This document shows, piece after piece, positions 8,346 to 17,408 of a DNA stretch of 64,000 bases (positions within the stretch are counted from its first letter, which is position 1; the number at the start of each line of letters is the position of its first letter). Both the position numbers and the translations under genes were made by a program. The DNA lies in the NCBI RefSeq assembly GCF_900142985.1, contig NZ_LT670849.1:6278501-6342500 (forward strand), written 5' to 3'. This DNA is from Bradyrhizobium erythrophlei. Lineage in GTDB: Bacteria > Pseudomonadota > Alphaproteobacteria > Rhizobiales > Xanthobacteraceae. The notes under the pieces are model-generated. The model was given only the letters and a program-made list of their open reading frames with translations. It was not told where the DNA came from and did not search any database.

Positions 8346-9131
8346 GTGACTGAAGTTGCCGCCGCGCGTCCGGCCTCGACCATCCTCCTCTTGCGCGATG
8401 GTCTTCAAGGAGAAATCGAGGTCTTCATGATGGTGCGCCATCATGAGATCGAGTTCTCGTCCGGCGCGCTGGTATTTCCCGGCGGTGGCGTCGATGCCGG
8501 AGATCGCGAGATCATCGCGCGGTCCGAACTTTACGCGGGCGGTGAGGGCTGTGACGCCGATGGCTTGAGTTTCCGGATCGCGGCGATCCGCGAGACATTT
8601 GAGGAAAGCGGCATTCTGTTGGCGCGCCCGCGTGGGTCGAAAGATCTGGTCGAAGCGAAGCTGGCCGCCGACATCGCGGCGCGCTACCGCACGGCGGTAG
8701 CCGAGCGCAAGACCACGTTTCTCGATGTACTGGGCGAAAGCGGCATGGTGCTCGCGCTCGACGAACTCGTGCCGTATGCGCGCTGGATCACGCCGGAAGC
8801 CATGCCGAAGCGGTACGACACCTGGTTCTTCCTAGCGGCTGCGCCGCCGGATCAGCTCGGTGCGCATGACGGCCGCGAATCCACCGACTCGCTCTGGCTG
8901 TCGCCGCGCGAGGCGGTCGCGGGCGGCGAAAGCGGACGGTTCAAGCTGCCGTTTCCGACCACGCGCAACCTGATCAAGCTCGGCAAACAGCCTGACGTGA
9001 GGGCGGCGATCGCGGATGCGAAGAAGAACTCGGTGGTCACGGTCATGCCGGTGCTGACGCGCCTGAACGGCAGCCGTCAGCTCCGCATCCCGCTTGAAGC
9101 CGGCTACGACGGCGAATTGTTCGAGATGTGA
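8346..9131 (+). CDS. Nudix hydrolase of NUDT19/RP2 type
   Basis: 261 residues. I start it at GTG 8346, four bases after the DapA-like stop; the frame is open further upstream but overlaps the previous gene. The Nudix helix is IRETFEESGILL (Arg82, Glu83, Glu86, Glu87). The glycine start of the box (FPGGGVD, residues 45-50) is separated from that helix by an insertion of about 25 residues. Interrupted Nudix boxes of this kind are known from mammalian NUDT19, a peroxisomal CoA diphosphatase. In an acyl-CoA operon, CoA or acyl-CoA is a reasonable substrate. It is the last gene of the run that starts at 4004. Confidence 0.82.
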   Translation: MTEVAAARPASTILLLRDGLQGEIEVFMMVRHHEIEFSSGALVFPGGGVDAGDREIIARSELYAGGEGCDADGLSFRIAAIRETFEESGILLARPRGSKDLVEAKLAADIAARYRTAVAERKTTFLDVLGESGMVLALDELVPYARWITPEAMPKRYDTWFFLAAAPPDQLGAHDGRESTDSLWLSPREAVAGGESGRFKLPFPTTRNLIKLGKQPDVRAAIADAKKNSVVTVMPVLTRLNGSRQLRIPLEAGYDGELFEM

Positions 9132-9230
9132 GCAGGTGAGTGCGTCGCTCTCACAATTCGACTGGTAACGAAGCATTGCTGCGCTCTCTCCGGTTATGGC
9201 TTTGCTCCGACATCAAACGGAGCTTTTGCC

Positions 9231-10175
9231 GTGACCGAGGCGTCGAACGTAGAGACGACAACGATCAAGAAGGGCGCGCGCGAGGCGGCGCTTGGGTTCG
9301 AACTGGCGCTGCTGCTATTGCTGGCAACGCTCTGGGGCGGCTCGTACACCTTCATCAAGCTCGGCGTCGCGACCATTCCGCCGATCACGCTGATTGCGGG
9401 GCGGACGCTGATCGCGGGGCTGCTGCTGCTCATCATCATGCGCTGGCGCAGGGTTCGGTTGCCGGCGGATGGTCCGACCTGGCGGCGCTTCCTGTTCCAG
9501 GCCTGCCTCAACAGCGTCATTCCGTGGACGCTGATTGCCTGGGCCGAGCGCTCCGTCGATGCGGGGCTGGCGACCATCCTCAATTCGACCTCGCCGATCT
9601 TCACATTTTTCCTGACGATCGCGATCGCCCATCAGGACAGGCCGACCTTCCGCAAGCTGTTTGGCGTGGTCGCGGGCATGGCGGGGATCTGCCTGATCAT
9701 CGGCACGCAGGCGCTGCATGGTCTTGGCGAGCAACTCGTGGCGCAGATCGCCATTGTGACGGCGACCGTATGCTACGCCGGCGGCGCGGTGTTCAGCCGC
9801 GGCTTCAAGGGGCTTGACCCGATGGCGCCCGCCGCAGGCTCCCTGCTGTGCGGCGCGGCAGTCCTTTTGCCGGTCAGTCTGATCGTCGAGCGGCCGTGGA
9901 CCATCGTGCCGTCGACCACGTCGGTGCTGGCGCTATTGGGACTGGCCATATTTTCCACCGCCATCGCCTTCGTGATCTACTTCCGCCTGATCCAGACCTT
10001 GGGCTCCGTGGGCACCACCGCTCAGGCTTATCTGCGCGTTCCGATCGGCGTGGCGCTTGGCGTGCTGTTGCTCGGGGAGACCCTGTCGCCGAACGCCTGG
10101 ATCGGGCTCGCATGCGTGGTGATCGGTGTCGCCGCGATGACCATCCCCGCGCGAAAGCCGGCCGGTTCCGCCTGA
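9231..10175 (+). CDS. EamA/DMT-superfamily exporter
   Basis: 314 residues with about ten hydrophobic helices in two homologous halves, as in EamA (RhaT/YdcZ-like) permeases. The first half begins LLLLATLWGGSYTFIKLGV, with the family's WG.....K.... signature; the second ends with the GxxLGVLLLGETLSP motif. The start is GTG 9231. Such proteins move amino acids, metabolites or toxic analogues across the inner membrane; specificity cannot be read from sequence. It is separated from the acyl-CoA operon by 100 bases, so co-transcription is possible but not shown. Confidence 0.85.
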   Translation: MTEASNVETTTIKKGAREAALGFELALLLLLATLWGGSYTFIKLGVATIPPITLIAGRTLIAGLLLLIIMRWRRVRLPADGPTWRRFLFQACLNSVIPWTLIAWAERSVDAGLATILNSTSPIFTFFLTIAIAHQDRPTFRKLFGVVAGMAGICLIIGTQALHGLGEQLVAQIAIVTATVCYAGGAVFSRGFKGLDPMAPAAGSLLCGAAVLLPVSLIVERPWTIVPSTTSVLALLGLAIFSTAIAFVIYFRLIQTLGSVGTTAQAYLRVPIGVALGVLLLGETLSPNAWIGLACVVIGVAAMTIPARKPAGSA

Positions 10176-10259
10176 GGCCAAGCTTGCCCGGTAGGGCGAT
10201 TGCCGGCATCCTGACCGCAAGCGGCAGCTTTCAATGCCGCGGGCAGGGCAGGACGCGCG

Positions 10260-11234
10260 ATGAGGAAGCGCCTCGGCGCAATGATGGCGGCTTGGCTGTT
10301 GGCCGCGGTCTGCTGCGCCACGGCGAGCGCGCAGGAGAATTTTCCGAACCGGCCGATCCGCCTGATCAACCCCTATTCGGTCGGCAGCGTCGCCGATGTG
10401 TTCGGCCGCATCGTCACCCAGCATATGGCGGAGCAATGGAAAGCCTCCATCATTGTGGAATCGAAATCCGGCGCCAACGGATCGATCGCCGCCGAAGATG
10501 TCGCCCGCGCCGAAGGCGATGGATACACGTGGTTGTTGGTAACTACGTTTTTCACGACCAGCCCGTCGCTCAACCTGGTGATGCGCTGGGATCCGGTGCG
10601 CGATTTCACGCCGATCGGAATGATCTGTCAGGCGCCGAACGTCTTCATCGTTCCCTCGTCCTTAGCCGTGAAGAACGTCGCGGAGTTCATCGCGCTTGCC
10701 AAGTCGAAGCCGGGGGTTCTGAACTACGGCCATCCCGGCAAGGGGTCGACCGGCCATCTCGGTTTTGAGCTGTTCAAGCGGCTGGCGGGGATCGAGGTCA
10801 ATCCGATCGGCTATCGCGGTTATCCGCAAATGACAGCCGACATCGCCGGCGGTCTGCTCAATTCGTCGTTTTTCTCGACCAACCAGGCGCTGGCGCTGAC
10901 GCAAACCGGCAATATCCGGATCATCGCCTCGATCGGCGGCGGCCGCTCGAAGTATTTTCCGGACGTGCCGACGATGGCCGAGCAGGGGTTTGCCGAAGCG
11001 CAGGTGACGCCCTGGTTTGGCATTGTAGTACCGTCAAAAACCCCAGCATGGATCATTGCCAAGATCAGTCAGGCGTTGGAGGCGGCGGTGGCCGCGCCTG
11101 ACGTGCGCGAGAAGCTCGATTTGGCGGGTTGTTCGGCGAAAAGCGCGCCGCTTAGCGAATTTGCGGCCGTGATCAAGTCCGACATCGCCCTGTGGGCCAA
11201 GGTCGTGAAGGACGCCGGCATTCCAGCGGACTAA
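10260..11234 (+). CDS. Bug/TctC-family periplasmic solute-binding protein
   Basis: 324 residues with a signal peptide (residues 1-24, cleavage near ASA-QE). The mature start NFPNRPIRLINPY and the TDIAGG-like QMTADIAGGLLNSSF with FPDVPTMAEQGF are hallmarks of Bug (TctC) receptors of tripartite tricarboxylate transport. These bind carboxylates or aromatic acids. No TctA or TctB membrane genes are nearby, so it is an orphan receptor, as most Bug proteins are. The typical first-loop G.G.D motif is SVGSVADVFGR here. Confidence 0.85.
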   Translation: MRKRLGAMMAAWLLAAVCCATASAQENFPNRPIRLINPYSVGSVADVFGRIVTQHMAEQWKASIIVESKSGANGSIAAEDVARAEGDGYTWLLVTTFFTTSPSLNLVMRWDPVRDFTPIGMICQAPNVFIVPSSLAVKNVAEFIALAKSKPGVLNYGHPGKGSTGHLGFELFKRLAGIEVNPIGYRGYPQMTADIAGGLLNSSFFSTNQALALTQTGNIRIIASIGGGRSKYFPDVPTMAEQGFAEAQVTPWFGIVVPSKTPAWIIAKISQALEAAVAAPDVREKLDLAGCSAKSAPLSEFAAVIKSDIALWAKVVKDAGIPAD

Positions 11235-11341
11235 ATCCTTGCGGGAAGTGTGAAGTAGCCGGTTTTCCCCGGGGGCTAAAATCGTCGTATAATGCGGTAT
11301 TTAGCCGGCCATGCTGCCGCTACTTAAGAGCCTTTGCTTCT

Positions 11342-14014
11342 ATGTTCAGACGTACAAAGTCGGTTTCGTTTTCGATCGGGCAGCTGACCTTCGGCAGTTT
11401 CGCGTTGTTGCTCGCCATGATCGCGATGACCAGCATCGCCAGCGTCGTCGCTATCCGCCACATCGATGCGACCTTCGCCGAATTGCAACACCTGCAAAGC
11501 CTGGGCGAAGCCGCCGAGGAGATCGACCGCCGGACCAAGGAATTGCGGCTGGCGGCGCGTGATTTCGTCACCGATCCGGCGGCGTCCGGCCGTGTCAAGG
11601 AGGCGGCGACGTCGCTGAGCACGCTGTTGAAGAACACGCGGCTTCAGCTCGCGCCCGAGCAGCGCGAGATGATCGACGGCGTCTCGCAGCGCCTTGTCAA
11701 CTATGAGGAGGGTATCGAGCGGATCACCGCCTTGATTTCCCGCCGCGCAGAACTTGTTTTGGCGTTGCCGCCGGTGCGGGGTCGGTTCGAGCAGGCGATT
11801 TCGGATATTCCGGATCGGGCGGTCGCACGCCAGCTGTTTCGCGCGCAAAACCAGGTCACGGCAGCGCTGTTGGCGCACGATCCGGCCGCAACGGAGCAGT
11901 CGGCGCGCCTCATGAAGTCGGTCGTCATCGACGATCCCACGCTTCGGGGCGCGACCGATGCCTACGCCGACGCCGTCCTTTCGATTTCCAGCACCGAAGG
12001 CCAGATCGCCCGGCTCGACCGAGAGGTGCTCGGCACCGAAGGGCAGATGATCAGCCGGGTCACCGATCTGTTGCGCGATCTCGGCGACCGGCGAGGGCGG
12101 GTGCTGGCGCGTGACTTCGCCCGCACGCTCGCGAGCGACAAATGGCAAAGCATTTTGCTCGGGTTCGCCGGCGTGTTGATTGGCCTCGCGGCCGCCTTGT
12201 TCGTGGTGCGGCAAACCGTTCGTCCGCTCAAGGCAATTGCGACCGCGATCCGCGCGCTCGCCGGCGGCGAGAAGGATACGTCCATTCCCGCGACCGAAGT
12301 AAAGAACGAGATCGGCGACATCGCACGCGCCGCCGAAGTATTCCGCCGCTCGCTGGTCGATGCGGACGCGGCACGCGAAGCGGCGATCCGCGCGCTCGCC
12401 GAGCAGCGCCTTGCCGAGGAAAGCTATCGCAAGCTGTTCGAAGGCTCGGTCGAAGGAATCTACGTGACGACGCCGGGCGGAGAGATTCTCAACGCCAACC
12501 CGTCGCTGGCTCGGATGATGGGCTATGGCTCGCCGGAAGCGCTCATTCGCGGCATCAGCGACATTTCCCACGGTGTCTACCTCGATGCGCGCGCGCGCCA
12601 GCAATATCAGCAACTGATGCAACGCGACGGCCTGGTGCGCGATTTTGAATATCAGGTGCGGCGGCGCGACGGGTCGATCCTGTGGCTCTCCGACAGCGCG
12701 GGCGCCGTTCGCGACGACAGCGGCGCGATCGTCCGCTACGAGGGGACCGTCCGCGACATCACCAACCAGAAGCGCGCGGAAGAAGCGATCGCGGAAGGAC
12801 GGCGGCTGTTGCAACTCGTGATCGACACCGTTCCCGCGGTCATCAACGTCAAGGACAAGGATCTGCGTTACGTCCTGATGAACCGCTACATGTCGGGCAT
12901 CTTCGGGATCGAGCCCCGCGATGCGATCGGCCGGACAACGACGGACCTGATGTCGCGCTATGGCGCGCAGAAGACCGACGAAAACGACAGACGGGTCTTG
13001 GCGACCGGGAAGGAGCTCGGCTTCTACGAAGACGAATATCGGGATTCCTCCGGCAACCTTCGTTATTGGCTGGTCAACAAGCTGCCGCTGCTTGACGCCG
13101 AGGGTCGCGTCGAGAGCATCGTGACGGTTGCGCTCGACATTGCCGAGCGCAAGCGCAGCGAACAGGAGATGCGCGAGGCCAAGGATGCCGCCGAAGCAGC
13201 CCTGCGCAATCTGCGCGAGACCCAGAATTCGCTGATCGAAGCGGAAAAGCTCGCGGCGCTCGGCCGTCTGGTGGCCGGCGTCGCCCACGAGGTCAACAAT
13301 CCCGTCGGCATCAGCCTGACCGTGGCCTCCTCGCTGGAGCGCAAGACGGCCTCCTTCACGGCTGAAGTCGCGCGCGGCGATCTCCGCCGCTCGAGCCTGA
13401 CGGATTTTCTGGAGGCTGCGCGCGATGCATCGGGTCAGCTAGTCGCCAACCTCAACCGCGCGGCCGAGCTGATCACGTCCTTCAAACAGGTCGCGGCCGA
13501 CCGCAACTATTCGGACCAGCGGACGTTCGACCTCGGCGATCTTACCGAGCAGGTGGTGATGAGCTTGCGGCCCGGTCTTCGCAAGCACCGGCTTTCGCTC
13601 AACGTGGAGTGCGAGCCCAACCTCACCATGAATTCCTACCCCGGTCCCTACGGGCAGGTGCTCACCAACCTGTTTCTCAATGCGGTCGCACATGCCTTTC
13701 CGGATGGCCGGGCAGGGACGGTCGACATCAAGGTGCGGGCGGCGGGTGCGGATCATGTCGAGGTCATCTTTGCCGATGATGGCTGCGGCATGAGTCTCGA
13801 TGTACGGCGGCGCGCTTTCGATCCGTTTTTTACGACCCGCCGCGACCAGGGCGGCACCGGGCTCGGCCTTCACATCGTCTACAGCATCGTCACCAGCCGG
13901 CTCGGCGGCCGCCTTGACCTTGATTCCGAACCGGGACGCGGCACGCGTGTTCAAATCGTGTTGCCGCGCGAGGCACCCCTGGAGCACGCCAAGGAAAAAG
14001 CGTCCGTGGCCTGA
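11342..14014 (+). CDS. Membrane PAS-containing sensor histidine kinase (orphan)
   Basis: 890 residues from ATG 11342. An in-frame extension back to 11192 overlaps the previous gene and is rejected. Order: membrane helix about 12-38; a periplasmic helical sensor with heptad-like segments (40-268); membrane helix 269-291; HAMP (292-345); PAS-PAC one (360-478, ending RDITNQKRAEE); PAS two (485-605, ending ALDIAERKRSE); coiled-coil linker; HisKA with His649 in GRLVAGVAHEVNNPVG; HATPase with NLFLNAVAHAF, DDGCGM and GGTGLGLHI. The ending EVNNPVG places it with the kinases having short DHp sequences of the HisKA_4 kind. No response regulator is encoded beside it, so its partner lies elsewhere. It is followed at 14 bases by a convergent gene. 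Confidence 0.92.
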   Translation: MFRRTKSVSFSIGQLTFGSFALLLAMIAMTSIASVVAIRHIDATFAELQHLQSLGEAAEEIDRRTKELRLAARDFVTDPAASGRVKEAATSLSTLLKNTRLQLAPEQREMIDGVSQRLVNYEEGIERITALISRRAELVLALPPVRGRFEQAISDIPDRAVARQLFRAQNQVTAALLAHDPAATEQSARLMKSVVIDDPTLRGATDAYADAVLSISSTEGQIARLDREVLGTEGQMISRVTDLLRDLGDRRGRVLARDFARTLASDKWQSILLGFAGVLIGLAAALFVVRQTVRPLKAIATAIRALAGGEKDTSIPATEVKNEIGDIARAAEVFRRSLVDADAAREAAIRALAEQRLAEESYRKLFEGSVEGIYVTTPGGEILNANPSLARMMGYGSPEALIRGISDISHGVYLDARARQQYQQLMQRDGLVRDFEYQVRRRDGSILWLSDSAGAVRDDSGAIVRYEGTVRDITNQKRAEEAIAEGRRLLQLVIDTVPAVINVKDKDLRYVLMNRYMSGIFGIEPRDAIGRTTTDLMSRYGAQKTDENDRRVLATGKELGFYEDEYRDSSGNLRYWLVNKLPLLDAEGRVESIVTVALDIAERKRSEQEMREAKDAAEAALRNLRETQNSLIEAEKLAALGRLVAGVAHEVNNPVGISLTVASSLERKTASFTAEVARGDLRRSSLTDFLEAARDASGQLVANLNRAAELITSFKQVAADRNYSDQRTFDLGDLTEQVVMSLRPGLRKHRLSLNVECEPNLTMNSYPGPYGQVLTNLFLNAVAHAFPDGRAGTVDIKVRAAGADHVEVIFADDGCGMSLDVRRRAFDPFFTTRRDQGGTGLGLHIVYSIVTSRLGGRLDLDSEPGRGTRVQIVLPREAPLEHAKEKASVA

Positions 14015-14027
14015 ACGGCTCAAAGGC

Positions 14028-14375
14028 TCAGTTGGACTCGGCCAGCTTGCGAAGCGTCGCCGTGAAGATCTGACTGGCTTTTCCCACCAGCGCCGTGCCG
14101 CTCATCTCGGCGGCGGTGTCGGTGAAGGTGCCGGAGACGCCGATGCCGACCGGGTCCGGTCCGCCGAACAGGGGGGTGATGTCCGGGCTTGGCGTGTGAC
14201 GCTGGACCAGGATTTCTCCCTTGAAGGTATTTTCCTTCACGCTGTAGCTACCGACATAGAACAGGAAGGCATCACCGCCCAGAATCTTGCCGTCGCGAAA
14301 CAGCACGACGCCGCTGCCCTTGCCGGAGCGGCCGTCCTGCAGGACGACATGGATCGAATACAGCCCATTCCTCAT
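14028..14375 (-). CDS. GrlR-like small regulatory protein
   Basis: 115 residues starting MRNGLYSIHVVLQDGRSGKG, followed by GGDAFLFYVGSYS, a HTPSPDITPLFGG segment and VSGTFTDTAAEMSGTALVGK. This is the beta-barrel GrlR pattern, first known as the repressor partner of the type III secretion activator GrlA in enteropathogens. Isolated homologues are frequent in rhizobia and have no defined target. No secretion gene is close. The protein is soluble, with no signal peptide. Confidence 0.75.
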   Translation of the reverse strand: MRNGLYSIHVVLQDGRSGKGSGVVLFRDGKILGGDAFLFYVGSYSVKENTFKGEILVQRHTPSPDITPLFGGPDPVGIGVSGTFTDTAAEMSGTALVGKASQIFTATLRKLAESN

Positions 14376-14480
14376 GGCTTGGCGGCGCCAGACCCCATTT
14401 GTTTCAGTTTGTTATGCCAAAGCGCGACCTCTGCCGTCAACGCGACAGGTTAGCCAACGACATCTCAGTCTGCCCAAGCT

Positions 14481-14864
14481 TTATGCGTATTTCTTGTCAC
14501 GCTCGAGCAATTCGATCGAAATACCCTGCGGCCCGCGGATGAAGCAGATGCGCACGCCCGGCCGAATGGTGTGGGGCTCCTTGGTGAACTCGACGCCCTT
14601 GGCCTTGATCTCGGCTGCGACCGCGTCGATGTCCTTGACCGTCAGTCCGAAGTGATCGAGCCCCTGATAGGGCGTGGCCGGCGCTGAATTGACGCCATCA
14701 CCCGATGTGACGGGTGCAATGAAAACCATCGCGCCGCCGAGCCTGATGTCGATGCGGCCGGGGCCCCGAACGATCTCGCCGCCGAGAACATCTTCAAGCC
14801 AGGCGGCGGTGGCCTCCGGATCGGGACTGCGCAAATGAACGTGGTCCCAAGTTACTACCGGCAT
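14481..14864 (-). CDS. VOC-superfamily (glyoxalase/bleomycin-resistance-like) protein
   Basis: 127 residues from ATG 14864, favoured by GGGAGA about 7 bases upstream; a TTG at 14879 would add five residues. It shows the paired beta-alpha-beta-beta-beta modules of vicinal-oxygen-chelate enzymes: VTWDHVHLRSPDPEATAAWLEDVLGG, GLDHFGLTVKDIDAVAAEIKAKG, and C-terminal RICFIRGPQGISIELLER. Candidate metal ligands are His9 of DHVHL, His of GLDHFGL and Glu of ISIELLE. The substrate is unknown. Confidence 0.82.
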   Translation of the reverse strand: MPVVTWDHVHLRSPDPEATAAWLEDVLGGEIVRGPGRIDIRLGGAMVFIAPVTSGDGVNSAPATPYQGLDHFGLTVKDIDAVAAEIKAKGVEFTKEPHTIRPGVRICFIRGPQGISIELLERDKKYA

Positions 14865-15086
14865 ACTGCTGTCTCCCAACGATGATTTTTGCGCCGCCGT
14901 TGTGGCGGAAAGTATTGCGATACGCCAGCGACTTTAGCGGCGAGGCCGCGGCGTGGCTATCCCCAGGGCCCGCGAGCCGCGCGCCCGTTCGCGTTGGAGG
15001 TGTCACGCTTTGCTGCAACCAATTTCGGCTTTGTGAGTTGTGATATCGGCGAGGAAGCTGGCCCACTTGGCCTAGGTGGTGCGACG

Positions 15087-15689
15087 ATGACCGATGGTTT
15101 TCTCAATATAGATTCGACCGGAATCACCCCGCGTGTCAGTCTGTCTTGGGGACATCATTCAGATCGCGCTGACGATATGCCTGCGGGTTATCTCAGGACA
15201 GCAATTGGTTGGTTGCCGGTCGCCGTGATTTTGGCGGCAGCCGGGTCTTTGCCGTTTCTGCATCTCGTTCGGGCGCCCCGTCCGGCCGTGCATCTGGCCG
15301 CCGCCGTTTCGGCGAAGCCGGCCTCGACGGTCGGCCTGGCGAAAGAACCCGTTTTCGATCCCGCCACCTCGGAAGCCGTCGTGCCGCAGCAGCCCGCGCC
15401 GGTCGACCGTCTGAAGATCGCGTCGCAGTCCTGGCGCAGGGGTGGCCTCGGCTCCAACGCCCTGGTGACGATGACGCTACGCAACGACAACAGCTACTCG
15501 GTCAGGAATATCGATATCTCATGCACCTTCCAGCGCCCGGACGGCAGCTATCTGACCAGCCGTTCGCGGACGATCACCGATGTCATCAGCATGAAGAGCC
15601 GGAAGACTTTCGCGCGGCTGCATGTCGGGTTCGTCAATGTGTACGCCGCCAAGGCGAAGTGCTCATTGGTCGCGGCAAATCACGTTTAG
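15087..15689 (+). CDS. Hypothetical membrane-anchored protein with a beta-rich (FxLYD-like) C-terminal domain
   Basis: 200 residues from ATG 15087 (weak AGGTGG upstream); the frame is open 200 bases further up but without coding character. Residues about 36-60 (YLRTAIGWLPVAVILAAAGSLPFLHL) form one membrane helix. An Ala/Pro-rich linker follows, then a domain from about residue 105 (VDRLKIASQSWRRGG to the end) with alternating strands and two cysteines (DISCTF, KCSLV). The pattern NALVTMTLRNDNSYSVRNIDISC recalls FxLYD immunoglobulin-like modules found outside the inner membrane. I do not recognise a specific family. Confidence 0.6.
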   Translation: MTDGFLNIDSTGITPRVSLSWGHHSDRADDMPAGYLRTAIGWLPVAVILAAAGSLPFLHLVRAPRPAVHLAAAVSAKPASTVGLAKEPVFDPATSEAVVPQQPAPVDRLKIASQSWRRGGLGSNALVTMTLRNDNSYSVRNIDISCTFQRPDGSYLTSRSRTITDVISMKSRKTFARLHVGFVNVYAAKAKCSLVAANHV

Positions 15690-15827
15690 GTTGACGCCCG
15701 CTTCCTGCTCAAAATGACACAAATTGGCCCGGCTTCCGTCGAACCTTTTCCCGTGTTGAGGAACAAATAAAGTAATCGCCGGTTGAGCTTCCGAGCCGTG
15801 TTGCCGTGCGGGATGGAGCGCAACCAA

Positions 15828-16268
15828 ATGCCACTGATGCGTTATTTTGCTTTCGTCGGTGGCGCCTTGCTCGCGCTCCTGTTCATCGCGAATGCCTGTT
15901 TACCGGCCTTGCCGGCGACGGAAGCTCGCTCGACCGCCGCCACAGATCTTTCCGTCATACGCATTCATTCCAACGCAAAATGGCCGGAGCGTGTGGTCTT
16001 CGATACGTCGCGTCCGACCATCGCGCCAGTTCCGGCGCCTGTGCTGGCGGAAGCGGCCCCTGCGCCGCAGCCAGCGAAGGCGGCGGCTACGCCGCCGATA
16101 AAAACCGGGGTGCGGGAGGCTTTTGCCCAGGTGCAGACCACCCCCGTCCATGTGGAGCCGAAGCGGAAGCGAAAGTCAGTGGCCAAGAACTACGGGTACG
16201 GCGGCCAGCCGCGGATTCTGGTGGCCCAGCAGCGACCTGCCGCATTTTTCGGCAACAACCTCTGGTAA
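15828..16268 (+). CDS. Hypothetical exported Pro/Ala-rich protein
   Basis: 146 residues from ATG 15828, which has GGAGCG 7 bases upstream; in-frame starts at 15783 and 15813 are possible. It has an N-terminal membrane or signal segment (MPLMRYFAFVGGALLALLFIANACLP), with a cysteine at its end. Next come a conserved-looking block (IRIHSNAKWPERVVFDTSRP), a Pro/Ala linker and a Lys/Arg-rich stretch (EPKRKRKSVAKNYGYGG). Proteins of this shape occur across Bradyrhizobium with no known role. Confidence 0.6.
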   Translation: MPLMRYFAFVGGALLALLFIANACLPALPATEARSTAATDLSVIRIHSNAKWPERVVFDTSRPTIAPVPAPVLAEAAPAPQPAKAAATPPIKTGVREAFAQVQTTPVHVEPKRKRKSVAKNYGYGGQPRILVAQQRPAAFFGNNLW

Positions 16269-16285
16269 GCGGACGGATCGCTCTT

Positions 16286-16744
16286 TTAGCGGCGCTGTCG
16301 CTGCCTGACGCCGATCCAGGTGCCCGAACATCCGTCGGATCGGTCATAAGTTCCCGAGCCTGAATCCCCCGACAAGCGCCCCTCGGCCGTGAGCGTCATT
16401 CCATTGCCGGCGCCAACCGTGTGGATGATCCCCTCCGGCGTGACGTTTCCGCCACCGCCACGGACGATCACCTTACCACCCCTGATAACTGCCGACACCG
16501 AGCCCGCACCGCGGCATCCAGCGCCCGTGAAGATCCACCGTCCGTCATAGGGATTGACCTCTGGCGCCGACGGAAACGTGGGGATGTCCACAATTGCCGG
16601 AGCCCGGTCTTTCTCCGAATTGGAGAGAAACGCCAGCCGCGTATCGCTGGCGCTGGAGACGGTGACGCCGGGCAGGATGGAAGCGGAGACGAACAGCAGC
16701 GCCAGGCATGCCAATCGCGTCGGGTTGAACGTCGTTCGTCCCAT
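16286..16744 (-). CDS. Hypothetical secreted glycine-rich protein
   Basis: 152 residues with a signal peptide (MGRTTFNPTRLACLALLFVSASILPG, ending near residue 32). The mature domain runs from YDGRWIFTGAGCRGAGSVSAVIRGGKVIVRGGGGNVTPEGIIH to SGTYDRSDGCSGTWIG. The repeated G-x-W/I-x-G strands resemble small beta-barrel exported proteins of alphaproteobacteria that match no named domain. Two cysteines (AGCRG, DGCSG) probably pair. It converges on the gene ending at 16268 with 17 bases between. Confidence 0.55.
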   Translation of the reverse strand: MGRTTFNPTRLACLALLFVSASILPGVTVSSASDTRLAFLSNSEKDRAPAIVDIPTFPSAPEVNPYDGRWIFTGAGCRGAGSVSAVIRGGKVIVRGGGGNVTPEGIIHTVGAGNGMTLTAEGRLSGDSGSGTYDRSDGCSGTWIGVRQRQRR

Positions 16745-16901
16745 TCAATTGCGCCCCCGAGAATGGCCCGATCTATACCATGGGACCGGAGGCTGAAACC
16801 AAGGCTGAATCGGCCGTCGCGGGAAGGTCAAGTCACGCAGATTCTCGCCCGCACCCGGATGCTTTCGAACAGATGCAGCCGGGCGCGGCACAAAGAAGCG
16901 A

Positions 16902-17207
16902 TCACCACATCGTCGGCGTGCCAAACAACGGCTGACCCTGCTGATTGAAACCGCATTCTCCGGGGACGAAGGCCGGATTGTGCAAACAGGCATTATCGAG
17001 CGAACTGTCCCAACTACCTCGCTGACGCCATTTGCTCCAGGCGAGGTAGTCGCAATACTTGCTGTGGGGATTTCCGGCTTCTCTGGTTGCGCAAAAGAGA
17101 CTCTGGCCGGGATGGGCGGGAGTGGAGACGAGGTGCCGCGCCATCACGGGGGCCGTGAGCGCGCAAAGAAGGGCGGCGGCAGCGCCAAGAAGTCCGAATT
17201 TTGTCAT
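16902..17207 (-). CDS. Hypothetical small secreted protein with several cysteines
   Basis: 101 residues with a strong GGGAGGAA ribosome site before the ATG at 17207. The signal peptide covers residues 1-23 (MTKFGLLGAAAALLCALTAPVMA-RH). The mature part has four cysteines (FCATREAG, KYCDYLAW, DNACLHNP, GECGFN), suggesting two disulphides. No domain recognised. Downstream is the 16286 gene, about 160 bases away on the same strand. Confidence 0.6.
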   Translation of the reverse strand: MTKFGLLGAAAALLCALTAPVMARHLVSTPAHPGQSLFCATREAGNPHSKYCDYLAWSKWRQRGSWDSSLDNACLHNPAFVPGECGFNQQGQPLFGTPTMW

Positions 17208-17408
17208 GTGTTCCTCCCTGAATTTTCAGGCAAACATGAAGACCAAAGAGTATCCGCGAAATTCCCCCCGCCGTTCCTAAAAGATATTTGAAGCGGAGCG
17301 GCTTGCCACAGCCATCCGTTGCGCCCGGCGGCATCTCCGGTCGGCGCGCTAACCGGGTATTAACCCTATAAGTCCATGATCCAAGTCAGTTTTGGGTGGG
17401 CAATCGCG

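Noticed and set aside
11324..13288. A 654-codon open frame on the minus strand opposite the histidine kinase
   Set aside because: It is the third-position shadow of the kinase gene in high-GC DNA; no domain, no ribosome site, and the plus strand holds a complete PAS/HisKA/HATPase protein.
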